Source of the DNA: Candidatus Omnitrophota bacterium
GTDB lineage: Bacteria > Omnitrophota > Gorgyraeia > JABMQH01
DNA length: 9,962 nucleotides
NCBI GenBank assembly: GCA_026387595.1
Contig: JAPLLL010000043.1
Coordinates: 1 to 9,962 of the forward strand
Reading direction: 5' to 3'
A program made the translations under genes and the position numbers. Shown here piece after piece: positions 1 to 6,417 of the stretch. A model generated the notes under the pieces. That model was not told the DNA's origin, ran no database searches, and worked only from the letters and a program-made list of their open reading frames with translations. The first letter of the stretch is position 1. Each line of letters begins with the position of its first letter.

Positions 1-2085
1 GGCCTTTAGATAACTTTCCAGGACCTCTTGTTCCTTGCCTGGCTTGGGGGTTTTTTCTACGATCGGATTTGAATCCTGTATTGCCACATCCGTTTCGCTT
101 GTGGCCTCGCCGAATATCAGCCTGTCGGGTTTAAAATCCCGCATTAAATTTTTAACATGCGCCCTTTCTATGTCCTCTATCCTTTCGTTAAGCAAAACAG
201 GGTCTATCCCCAGGTCCCTGCACTGTTCTTCGAAAGCCCGGATGTCTCCGTGATGGTATGAGCGGAATATGTGGCGCGCCTCCCTGCGCGTATGATACCC
301 TGCTGCCTTGCATTCCTTTAAAACTGCCCCTGAATATTCATAGAGATGGCCAAGGTATGCCTGCCATGAAGCGTTTTCAAGCGGCGGAGCCTTGGCATCC
401 AGCGCGGAATAGAGATATCTGCGCCCTGTTTCAGTAAGGGACAACATGTCAATGACCCACTTATGCCAGGAACTTATCGCGTCCCTTCCGGTAGGAAGAA
501 AAACGGAACTCTTGAAAGTGGATAGCAGCGCCTTCTGCGCCGGGGAAAGCGTTTGAGTCTCCGCAGAATTTTCAAAACGCGCCTGTTCTATCATTTCTGC
601 AAGGCGCATGTGTTTAAGGTTCTCGGCGGAGTGCGATCCGAAAAGATGAAATCGCTTCTGCTCGGTATCAAAAAAGTGCAGGTAGTCCTGTTCAAACCGT
701 TTGGTGATAAATATGTGCAGTTTATTATCCTTGTTTGATGTATATGAAACAACCGGCAATAAATTCTCAAAATCATCGTTTTCGCCCGAGAGCGGAAAAC
801 CGAAAAGCTCTCCTACTTTTTTACCTTTTACCTCATCAATTACGTGAATAACACATTTATTTTGCAGGTCGTAGCAGTCGTACAAACCCCTGGCATGCAG
901 GACTGAGCTTGCGCCGCCCCAATCGATCAGGTTGTCCGGTATGCGCGCAGACGGATCGTCCTCCGAGGGCAGGCATATCTCATGAATGATCCGTGTTTTT
1001 GCTGTTTCAAAAATCATAGCGTGCATTGGGGAGACCGGCATGTTGAAAAACGGGAATGCGACCGAAAGGAAATTTACTGCTTCGGCAGGCTTTGCCCCCG
1101 GGTCCTTGCGTTCGTCAAAAGCAGTTGCACGCATAACGCAGGACATTATAGCCCTTGCTTCTTTGCCGCGGGTAATGCTACGGGCGATCAATATCGAACT
1201 GTCCAAAGAAGAATACGATTGGCCGTCGGGCCGGTTTGGGAATCTGATCACATGAATGCGGTCCTGGTTTGCATCGACATATTCCCTTACGCGCTGCATA
1301 TTGGGTTGTTTTTGGAAAAACCCCAGAAATAAAAGCCCTGTATCGTTAAGCGAGAAAATAAAGTTATCCAATACATTGCTAAATTGCACCGGAAAAGGCG
1401 CCAACCATTCAAGCACATTATTACAGTCTATAAGGTCGAATTGCCTGCCGATTTCATTTAGCCTATCACGCGAATCGGCATTTGATAGTTTAAACCTTAC
1501 ACACTGACGGGCTTCGTCGCTGATTATGAACGCGCCCTGTTTCCGGTCGTGCCGGATAAACGGGTTACCCTCCATGCTTCTATTATTTACCGTCTTCCTG
1601 ATATCGTGATCGCTATATACGCCATACGATGCAACATCAATTGCAGGGCCGATTATATCAACGCCGATAACTTCTATTCTTTCTTTCGGGATGCCCAGTT
1701 TTAACAACGCTATGGCTATACTGTAAGCGCCTTTCCCGTCTCCGCAGCCGACCGAAAGGATCCTGATCTTGCCGTTGTCATTTCTGCGCCTTTGGGCAAC
1801 CTGCTCCACGGCATAATGCCTGCTGTCCGTCTCATTAAAAAACACGGCAAGGTCCGGGTTGCCGGAATAATCCTCTAATTCACCTCTCAGGGATTTTGCT
1901 TTCAGCACTTTATTCGAAGCGTCTTGCTCGCTTATGGGTTCTATCAATTCTTCTTGAGCCTTATCAGGAGACCTTTCCGATAAGGCTCTTGGGCGAAGAG
2001 CAAAAGATGCCTCCGCGCACACCATAATGGCGAATATGGCTATGATAGAAATGCAAAGGCTGGGTTTAATAATTGTTTTTTTCAT
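1..2085 (-). CDS. Exported CheR-like SAM methyltransferase domain protein, 3' end outside window
   Basis: The frame is open for 695 codons from the ATG at 2085 to the window edge with no stop, so the C-terminus is missing. Residues 1-29 form a signal peptide: a Lys-rich start, a hydrophobic core (about 10-24) and a likely signal peptidase I site after SFA, followed by LRPRALS. Residues about 85-260 resemble the SAM-binding domain of CheR-type methyltransferases: ILSVGCGDGKGAYSIAI (109-125, motif I), VIGVDI (139-144), the YGVYSDHDIR segment (154-163), FDLIDCNNVLEWL (216-228) and TGLLFLGF (249-256). CheR normally methylates glutamates of chemoreceptors in the cytoplasm, so a signal peptide is odd. 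Residues about 340-695 match nothing I recognise. They look globular and mostly helical near the end (about 490-650), then charged and Pro-rich. No chemotaxis gene is nearby. No good Shine-Dalgarno sequence precedes the ATG, but the signal peptide supports this start. The methyltransferase fold is fairly sure; substrate and location are unknown. Confidence 0.8.
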   Translation of the reverse strand, partial: MKKTIIKPSLCISIIAIFAIMVCAEASFALRPRALSERSPDKAQEELIEPISEQDASNKVLKAKSLRGELEDYSGNPDLAVFFNETDSRHYAVEQVAQRRRNDNGKIRILSVGCGDGKGAYSIAIALLKLGIPKERIEVIGVDIIGPAIDVASYGVYSDHDIRKTVNNRSMEGNPFIRHDRKQGAFIISDEARQCVRFKLSNADSRDRLNEIGRQFDLIDCNNVLEWLAPFPVQFSNVLDNFIFSLNDTGLLFLGFFQKQPNMQRVREYVDANQDRIHVIRFPNRPDGQSYSSLDSSILIARSITRGKEARAIMSCVMRATAFDERKDPGAKPAEAVNFLSVAFPFFNMPVSPMHAMIFETAKTRIIHEICLPSEDDPSARIPDNLIDWGGASSVLHARGLYDCYDLQNKCVIHVIDEVKGKKVGELFGFPLSGENDDFENLLPVVSYTSNKDNKLHIFITKRFEQDYLHFFDTEQKRFHLFGSHSAENLKHMRLAEMIEQARFENSAETQTLSPAQKALLSTFKSSVFLPTGRDAISSWHKWVIDMLSLTETGRRYLYSALDAKAPPLENASWQAYLGHLYEYSGAVLKECKAAGYHTRREARHIFRSYHHGDIRAFEEQCRDLGIDPVLLNERIEDIERAHVKNLMRDFKPDRLIFGEATSETDVAIQDSNPIVEKTPKPGKEQEVLESYLKA

Positions 2086-2117
2086 ATCTTGTACTAAAAT
2101 CTTCCCACTAATATATA

Positions 2118-2145
2118 ACTATACCATATGATTTTAATAAATCAA
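2118..2145 (-). promoter_or_regulatory. Candidate sigma-70-type promoter for the exported methyltransferase-like gene
   Basis: Reading the minus strand, TTGATT (2145-2140) and TATAGT (2123-2118) are separated by 16 bases, a reasonable -35/-10 pair located 33 bases upstream of the ATG at 2085. The whole gap 2086-2241 is strongly AT-rich. It is the only gap in the window that looks like a free-standing promoter region. AT-richness makes chance matches likely. I see no RNA gene or convincing terminator in the rest of this gap. Confidence 0.45.
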
Positions 2146-2241
2146 GGAAAACTACTAACTTTTTTAAATACTAACATTATATACAAAATACTCCCATACT
2201 CTTTGCTTTTGATTGATTAGAACCGGGAGACTACTTTCTGG

Positions 2242-3015
2242 TTATTTAAGAAACTGCTGCGCTTTTTTAGGAGTAGCGCCTTCGTGAACAATGGACCTGA
2301 TGGCTTTGATCATGCCAACCGGGTTCTTTGACTGCCAAATGTTCCTGCCCATGTCAACACCCTTGGCTCCGGACCGGACAGCCTTATAGGCAAGATTTAT
2401 CGCATCCATCTCCGTATTTAATTTCGGACCGCCGGCTATGACAAGCGGCACGGGGCAACTCTTTACGACTTTCTCGAAATCATCACAGTAGTAGGTCTTT
2501 ACAAAATGGGCGCCGAGCTCCGCTGCGATGCGGCAGGAAAGCGCAAGATATTTTGCGTCTCTTTTTTCAAGCTCTTTCCCTACGGCGGTTACGGCCAGGA
2601 CAGGGATGCCTAAACATTCACCTTCATCAACAAGCGCTGTAAGATTCAGCAGTGTCTGGTGCTCGTGGTCCGAGCCGACATATATAGAAAGCGCCACCGC
2701 GGATACGTTCAAGCGGACAGCGTCTTCCATGGAAACGGTAAGGCCCTCGTTTGAAAGGTCCTTCCCGACGATGCTATTGCCGCCGGAAACCCTTAGCACG
2801 ACCGGCACTCCGCTGTCAGCGGGCACGCAGTTGCGCAATACGCCCCTTGTCAGCATAAGCGCGTCCGTATAGGGCATAAGCGGCTCTATTGTTTTCCTTG
2901 GATCCTCAAGCTTTGAAACCGGGCCTAAAAAATACCCATGATCTACCGCAAGCATCACAGTTCTGCCATCCTGTTTAAAAATCCTGCTTAACCGATTTTT
3001 CATTCCCCAGTCCAT
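2242..3015 (-). CDS. LsrF/DhnA-type class I aldolase family protein
   Basis: This 257-residue protein closely resembles E. coli LsrF, the thiolase acting on the phosphorylated AI-2 breakdown product, and the wider DhnA class I aldolase family that includes archaeal-type fructose-bisphosphate aldolase and ADH synthase. Visible hallmarks are DWGMKNRLSRIF (2-13), MLAVDHGYFLGP (21-32), ALMLTRGVLR (52-61), HFVKTYY (170-176, with K173 the likely Schiff-base lysine), VIAGGPK (192-198) and GVDMGRNIWQS (219-229), the last two forming the phosphate site of the TIM barrel. It lacks roughly the first 30 residues of E. coli LsrF. The ATG at 3015 has an AAGGAA ribosome site about 7 bases upstream, so the short N-terminus looks genuine. 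No other lsr gene is present. The upstream neighbour is a zinc dehydrogenase, so sugar or polyol phosphate cleavage is as likely as AI-2 processing. The family is sure; the substrate is not. Confidence 0.9.
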   Translation of the reverse strand: MDWGMKNRLSRIFKQDGRTVMLAVDHGYFLGPVSKLEDPRKTIEPLMPYTDALMLTRGVLRNCVPADSGVPVVLRVSGGNSIVGKDLSNEGLTVSMEDAVRLNVSAVALSIYVGSDHEHQTLLNLTALVDEGECLGIPVLAVTAVGKELEKRDAKYLALSCRIAAELGAHFVKTYYCDDFEKVVKSCPVPLVIAGGPKLNTEMDAINLAYKAVRSGAKGVDMGRNIWQSKNPVGMIKAIRSIVHEGATPKKAQQFLK

Positions 3016-3049
3016 GATTTTTCCTTTCTTTTTCTCAATCCGAAAAACT

Positions 3050-3080
3050 ACCCCGACCCCGCCATTGGCGGGGGAGGGGT
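3050..3080 (-). terminator. GC-rich hairpin with T tract after the dehydrogenase gene
   Basis: The arms are CCCCGCC (3057-3063) and GGCGGGG (3067-3073) around a 3-base loop. After a two-base mismatch they continue with a further 5 paired bases (3050-3054 with 3076-3080). On the minus-strand transcript the hairpin begins at the last base of the dehydrogenase stop codon and is followed by AGTTTTTCGG (3049-3040). This fits an intrinsic terminator or attenuator before the aldolase gene. Its arms also resemble the palindrome inside coaB, so it may instead, or in addition, be a copy of a dispersed repeat. Confidence 0.65.
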
Positions 3081-4108
3081 TATCTCTGTGGTTCGATTAT
3101 AACCTTCATTGACTCTTTTGCTTCCGCCACCAGTTTAAACCCTTTTTGGATCTCATCCAGCGCCAGCCTGTGCGTTATCATTTCATCCACTTTTATCATA
3201 CGCCTGGCAATAAGGCTCAGCGCTCTGAGGTGCTCCTGAGGCGTTGCGGCGTATGACGAAATAAGCGTAACTTCATTGCGCCAGAATAATTCATTTATAT
3301 CCACGGGTATTTTTACGCCCTGGTTTGCGGCGGCGAAAAATAATATTGTCCCGCCTCTTGCAATTGATTTCAGCGCCTGCTCTATTGCCGATTCGGCGCT
3401 CGCGCATAGTATCACGACATCAGCGCCCCTTGAGTCATTTATTTTAAAGAGATTTTCGGGTTTGTACTGCCTGGCGTCTACGCTAAAATCAGCGCCCAGT
3501 TTTTTTGCAAGATCCAGCCTATAGTCGATGATATCTGTCGCCATTATTTTTGCGGCGCCGTTTAGTTTTGCCGCCTGGATATGCAAAAGGCCCGAGATGC
3601 CGCTTCCTATAACAAGTACCGTCTGGCCTGCCCGCACGCCAGCGATCCTCTGGCCCCTCAAAACACACGCAAGCGGCTCAGTAAACGTTGCTTCTTCGTA
3701 AGAAACCTCTTCCGGTAAAAGATAAACACCGGTCTTTACATTAACGGCCGGAAGCCTTACAAATTCCGCAAAGCCTCCCGGGTCAAAACTGGTCGTTCTC
3801 AGCGTATCGCAAACCGTCTCATGTCCAAGGTTGCAGTAATGGCATTCGCCGCATGGCACATGGTGCGAGCAGGCAATACGTTGGCCTTTTTGATACCTGG
3901 TGACGCCTTTACCTGCTTCAACGATCTCGCCTGCTATTTCATGGCCCAGGACAAGCGGCACCCTGTTAATGCGATACCATTCCATCACATCCGTGCCGCA
4001 CACCCCTGACGCGGCAACTTTTACAAGGAGCTCGTCTTTGCCTATTTTGGGCACTGGCCGCTCTTCTATCCTTAAATCATTATTGCTATAATATATTGCA
4101 ACACGCAT
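3080..4108 (-). CDS. Zinc-dependent medium-chain dehydrogenase (sorbitol/threonine dehydrogenase-like)
   Basis: This 342-residue, full-length MDR-superfamily NAD(P)-dependent alcohol/polyol dehydrogenase has the GroES-like catalytic domain first. GVCGTD (35-40) carries the catalytic zinc ligand C37, and GHEIAGEIVEAG (55-66) carries H56 and E57. The structural-zinc cysteines are C86, C89, C92 and C100, and TEPLACVLRG (143-152) follows. The Rossmann nucleotide-binding fold begins VLVIGSGISGLLHIQ (164-178, GxGxxG form) and an acidic residue lies at the end of strand 2 (TDIID, 191-195), which usually favours NAD over NADP. The sequence is of the sorbitol/threonine/galactitol-phosphate dehydrogenase type, and I cannot name the substrate. 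The start lies 10 bases after the HD-GYP stop with no clear ribosome site, so it is probably expressed by coupling. The LsrF-type aldolase follows, separated by a hairpin; together they could oxidise and cleave a sugar or polyol derivative. Confidence 0.92.
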   Translation of the reverse strand: MRVAIYYSNNDLRIEERPVPKIGKDELLVKVAASGVCGTDVMEWYRINRVPLVLGHEIAGEIVEAGKGVTRYQKGQRIACSHHVPCGECHYCNLGHETVCDTLRTTSFDPGGFAEFVRLPAVNVKTGVYLLPEEVSYEEATFTEPLACVLRGQRIAGVRAGQTVLVIGSGISGLLHIQAAKLNGAAKIMATDIIDYRLDLAKKLGADFSVDARQYKPENLFKINDSRGADVVILCASAESAIEQALKSIARGGTILFFAAANQGVKIPVDINELFWRNEVTLISSYAATPQEHLRALSLIARRMIKVDEMITHRLALDEIQKGFKLVAEAKESMKVIIEPQR

Positions 4109-4118
4109 AAATATTTTA

Positions 4119-5363
4119 TCAGTGATAATCGATCACGTCGGAGAATTTCTTTTTTTCGTAGGCTTTAAGAAAGGCTTCCACGACATCCGGATCAAACTGG
4201 CTTCCGGAGCAGCGCGTTATCTCTGCGATCGCCTCATCAGCGGACCTTTTATCCTTATACGGCCGGATGGTGGTTATCGCATCAAATGTATCAGCGACCG
4301 CGATTATTCTCGCAAGCAAGGGGATCTGTTTTCCCTTAAGCCTGTCAGGGTAGCCTGTGCCGTCAAACCTCTCCTGGTGGGAACGCACCCCGCCAAGCAC
4401 CATACCAAGCTCCCTTATAGGGTACAATATCGTGGCCCCTATCGCAGGATGTTCTTTTATCTTCGCAAATTCCTGCGGTGTCAGTTTCTCTTTCTTATTC
4501 AATATGTTATCCGGGATGCCGATCTTCCCGATATCGTGCAGCAGCGCTGATATGTGCAGCGTTTCCCGGAAATTTTCAAACGTGCGCACTTCCTGGGAAC
4601 TCTGCATCTCCTCGGAGATGATCAGGCAATATGCGGTTACGCGCTGCGTGTGCCCGTGGGTATACGGGTCCCTGGCATCTATTGCGGTCGCAAGCGCGAT
4701 CGAGGTATGTATAAACAGCCTGTGAGATTTTTCATAAAGCGTTTCTATCTCTTTTACCTTTTCCTGCAGGCTCTCAATAAGCTGGGCATTGCTTATCGCC
4801 ATTGCGGTATCGTTTGAAAGGGTAAGGAAAAAACCCAGCTCCTCCCTGTCAAATTCCTGACCGTTTATTTTATTACCGAGCACAAGTATGCCGAGTAATC
4901 TCTTCTTAAAGAAACTCGGCACGCATATGTCGGCCCGCAAGAGGTCCATCTGGCCGCGTATCTTGCGCACCTTATCGATAAGCGGCGAACGTTCACCGTG
5001 AAATTTTTCATCTTTAAGTATCTTATCCACAAGTTTATAGGTAAGCGCGCCGCTCGGATCCAGCACCGGGGCATGGATCCGATCTGTAAAAATAGTTATC
5101 AGCGGGTTGTCCGTGGATATCCTTATGTATCCTACGGGGATCTTTTTGCCGGCCTCTCCTTTTGAGTCGATCAATACGTAAGATTTTTTCTTTTCTTTAT
5201 AAAGGAGCACGGCCGTGTGGGTCGTGCCGACCTCTTTATCTATCATCTGGACTATCCGTTTTATCAGGTGTTCCGGCTTCTTAAAGCGGATCATGCCCTT
5301 TGACGCTTCTTCAAGGACGATCCTGTAATCAAGCCCTACTTTTTTCTTTGGTTTTTTATCCAT
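4119..5363 (-). CDS. GAF domain HD-GYP phosphodiesterase
   Basis: This 414-residue cytoplasmic signalling enzyme is predicted to hydrolyse cyclic di-GMP or a related cyclic dinucleotide. Residues about 25-195 look like a GAF sensor domain (for example DICVPSFFKKRLLGILVLG, 145-163, and a TLSNDTAMAISNAQL helix, 181-195). A charged linker helix (about 196-218) follows. The HD-GYP domain then runs from about 219 to 404, with DARDPYTHGHTQRV (229-242), LLHDIGKIGIPD (274-285, H276/D277), KEHPAIG (303-309), SHQERFDGTGYP (328-339) and VADTFDAIT (356-364). All metal-binding and GYP residues are present, so it should be active. The ATG at 5363 has an AAGG site 4 bases upstream. It overlaps the preceding receiver-domain gene by 28 bases in the -1 frame, and the overlap contains a slippery heptamer. 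Receiver plus HD-GYP is the RpfG architecture, here divided over two frames. GAF ligand and target process are unknown. Confidence 0.93.
   Translation of the reverse strand: MDKKPKKKVGLDYRIVLEEASKGMIRFKKPEHLIKRIVQMIDKEVGTTHTAVLLYKEKKKSYVLIDSKGEAGKKIPVGYIRISTDNPLITIFTDRIHAPVLDPSGALTYKLVDKILKDEKFHGERSPLIDKVRKIRGQMDLLRADICVPSFFKKRLLGILVLGNKINGQEFDREELGFFLTLSNDTAMAISNAQLIESLQEKVKEIETLYEKSHRLFIHTSIALATAIDARDPYTHGHTQRVTAYCLIISEEMQSSQEVRTFENFRETLHISALLHDIGKIGIPDNILNKKEKLTPQEFAKIKEHPAIGATILYPIRELGMVLGGVRSHQERFDGTGYPDRLKGKQIPLLARIIAVADTFDAITTIRPYKDKRSADEAIAEITRCSGSQFDPDVVEAFLKAYEKKKFSDVIDYH
5336..5345 (-). promoter_or_regulatory. Candidate -1 frameshift site: A_AAA_AAG followed by stop
   Basis: In the response-regulator frame the last codons read AGA AAA AAG TAG. 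The heptamer A_AAA_AAG (5345-5339) has the zero-frame register required for tandem -1 slippage and is the same heptamer as the E. coli dnaX site. The stop TAG (5338-5336) follows immediately. Slipping back one base continues GTA GGG CTT in the HD-GYP frame, at its Val9. I see only a weak downstream hairpin (AGGA-TCG-TCCT). The upstream purine-rich AAAAGGCGGA serves as the HD-GYP ribosome site and might act as a stimulator, though it lies about 20 bases upstream. Confidence 0.4.
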
Positions 5364-5716
5364 TCCGCCTTTTCCAAAACCACTTTCTCGAGTTCGTCCA
5401 GTATAAGGGGCTTCGTGATATATTCCTTTGCGCCCTGTCTTATGGCCTCTTTTATAACGTCCGTATCCTCTATTGCGGACACCATGATCACTTCGGTGTC
5501 CGGGTCAAGCTTTTTGATCTCCTTAAGCAGAGTAACACCGTCCATGCCCTTCATCCTGACATCAACCAGGACTATCTCCGGCTTCTCATATTTAAACAGC
5601 TCAAGGGCCTCTTCTCCGCTCAGGGATGTAAATACCTTAAAATCCCTGGCTTCAAAAAATGACCTCGCGAAACTGCATACATCCGCTTCGTCGTCCACGA
5701 TCAAAAGTTTTAACAT
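5336..5716 (-). CDS. Single-domain response regulator (CheY-like receiver)
   Basis: This 126-residue receiver domain has all the phosphorylation residues: acidic pair D8/D9 in LLIVDDE (4-10), phospho-acceptor D52 in IVLVDVRMKGMDG (48-60), switch Ser S80 in VIMVSA (76-81) and K102 in YITKP (99-103). There is no output domain in its own frame; the C-terminus is a short basic helix tail. The start ATG at 5716 is 2 bases after the coaB stop and has AAGG about 9 bases upstream. The gene overlaps the GAF/HD-GYP gene by 28 bases, so the two are certainly co-expressed, and the receiver either controls the phosphodiesterase in trans or is joined to it by frameshifting. No histidine kinase is in the window, so its partner is elsewhere. 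Confidence 0.93.
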   Translation of the reverse strand: MLKLLIVDDEADVCSFARSFFEARDFKVFTSLSGEEALELFKYEKPEIVLVDVRMKGMDGVTLLKEIKKLDPDTEVIMVSAIEDTDVIKEAIRQGAKEYITKPLILDELEKVVLEKAEWIKNQRKK

Positions 5717-5718
5717 GG

Positions 5719-6417
5719 CTATAACCTTTTTCCTATCTCTTCTAAAAGCCTTTTTGCCAGGATCCGGTTTGTTCCGGCTTCAATCACGTTTTTCTCCGGA
5801 TCAACAATATATGCCCTGTGTTTATTTTCCGAAACATCCTCAACGTTGTTTGCGACAACCATATCTGCTCCGGCGGCCAACATGGCCTTATAAGCGGTAT
5901 TTATAAGCCCGGGCCCTGATCTGCCGGCCTCAAGCTTAAACATCACGACAAACGCGCGGGCCGCTCTTTTTCGGATAACGCCCAGCAGTTTAGGCGTCTT
6001 TTGCATACGGATCGTCAAAGATCTCGCGCTCGATCCTATCTTTCCGGACAAGGATTTTACCGGCCTGTAATCCGAAACCGCCGCCGCGTGTATGATAATA
6101 TCATACCTGCGCCTTAATTCATCTTTCAGTAAGCGCTGCAATTCTTCAAAGTATCTAAACTTTATAATCTTTAAACCGGCAACTGGCAACCCCGGCCCGC
6201 CTCTTGCCGCACCTGCCGGGGCGGGCTGGGAACTGAGAACTGCGCTGCCCGGCCCCAAAAATAGCGTAACCTTCGCGCCATGGCCCTTTGCCTCCTGCGC
6301 GATCGCAATGCCCGTTGCCCCGCTTGAGATACTTGATATTACCCTTACCTTGTCGATTGCAACCCAGGTCGGGCCCGCGGTAATAAGGCTCTTCCTGTTT
6401 TTTAAGGTGCTATTCAT
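5719..6417 (-). CDS. coaB: Stand-alone phosphopantothenate-cysteine ligase-like protein (CoaB domain), divergent
   Basis: This protein corresponds to the CoaB half of the usual CoaBC (Dfp) fusion, which joins 4'-phosphopantothenate to cysteine in CoA synthesis; no CoaC decarboxylase domain is attached or adjacent. Family marks are SLITAGPTWVAIDKVRVIS (10-28), SSGATGIAIA (31-40), HAAAVSDYRP (110-119), KTPKLL (140-145), VVMFKLEAG (157-165) and VVANNV (187-192). At 232 residues it is slightly longer than the normal domain because of an Ala/Gly/Pro-rich insertion (about 58-82) that coincides with a GC-rich palindrome. The Asn corresponding to E. coli Dfp N210 is Ser29 (AGT). The KxKK motif is reduced to KIGS (126-129). 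The Arg corresponding to R206 is kept (R25). Its ATG overlaps the fabD end by 8 bases. It is either a working but divergent ligase, or one whose role has changed or is decaying. Confidence 0.85.
   Translation of the reverse strand: MNSTLKNRKSLITAGPTWVAIDKVRVISSISSGATGIAIAQEAKGHGAKVTLFLGPGSAVLSSQPAPAGAARGGPGLPVAGLKIIKFRYFEELQRLLKDELRRRYDIIIHAAAVSDYRPVKSLSGKIGSSARSLTIRMQKTPKLLGVIRKRAARAFVVMFKLEAGRSGPGLINTAYKAMLAAGADMVVANNVEDVSENKHRAYIVDPEKNVIEAGTNRILAKRLLEEIGKRL
6191..6230. repeat. GC-rich palindromic insertion inside coaB
   Basis: Inverted arms CCCGGCCCGCC (6191-6201) and GGCGGGCTGGG (6220-6230) pair over 11 positions with one G.T pair around an 18-base loop. They are flanked by short repeats: GGCAACT/GGCAAC on the left (6178-6190) and GAACTGA/GAACTG on the right (6230-6242), so AACTG occurs on both sides. 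It falls where CoaB proteins normally have a short loop and adds about 17 residues in frame compared with E. coli Dfp. The arms resemble those of the hairpin at 3050-3080. Confidence 0.6.

Noticed and set aside
93..95. Leu instead of His before the FabD nucleophile as an inactivating change (protein residues 93-95 of fabD)
   Set aside because: The GLSLGE form is common in functional FabD families, and the other catalytic residues are intact.
982..1332. Plus-strand open frames within the first 2 kb
   Set aside because: The minus strand is open without a stop for 695 codons here and has domain motifs, so plus-strand frames are shadows.
2221..2244. Possible terminator after the aldolase gene (AACC/GGTT arms)
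   Set aside because: Only four base pairs then a mismatch, it overlaps the stop codon, and no T tract follows on the minus strand.
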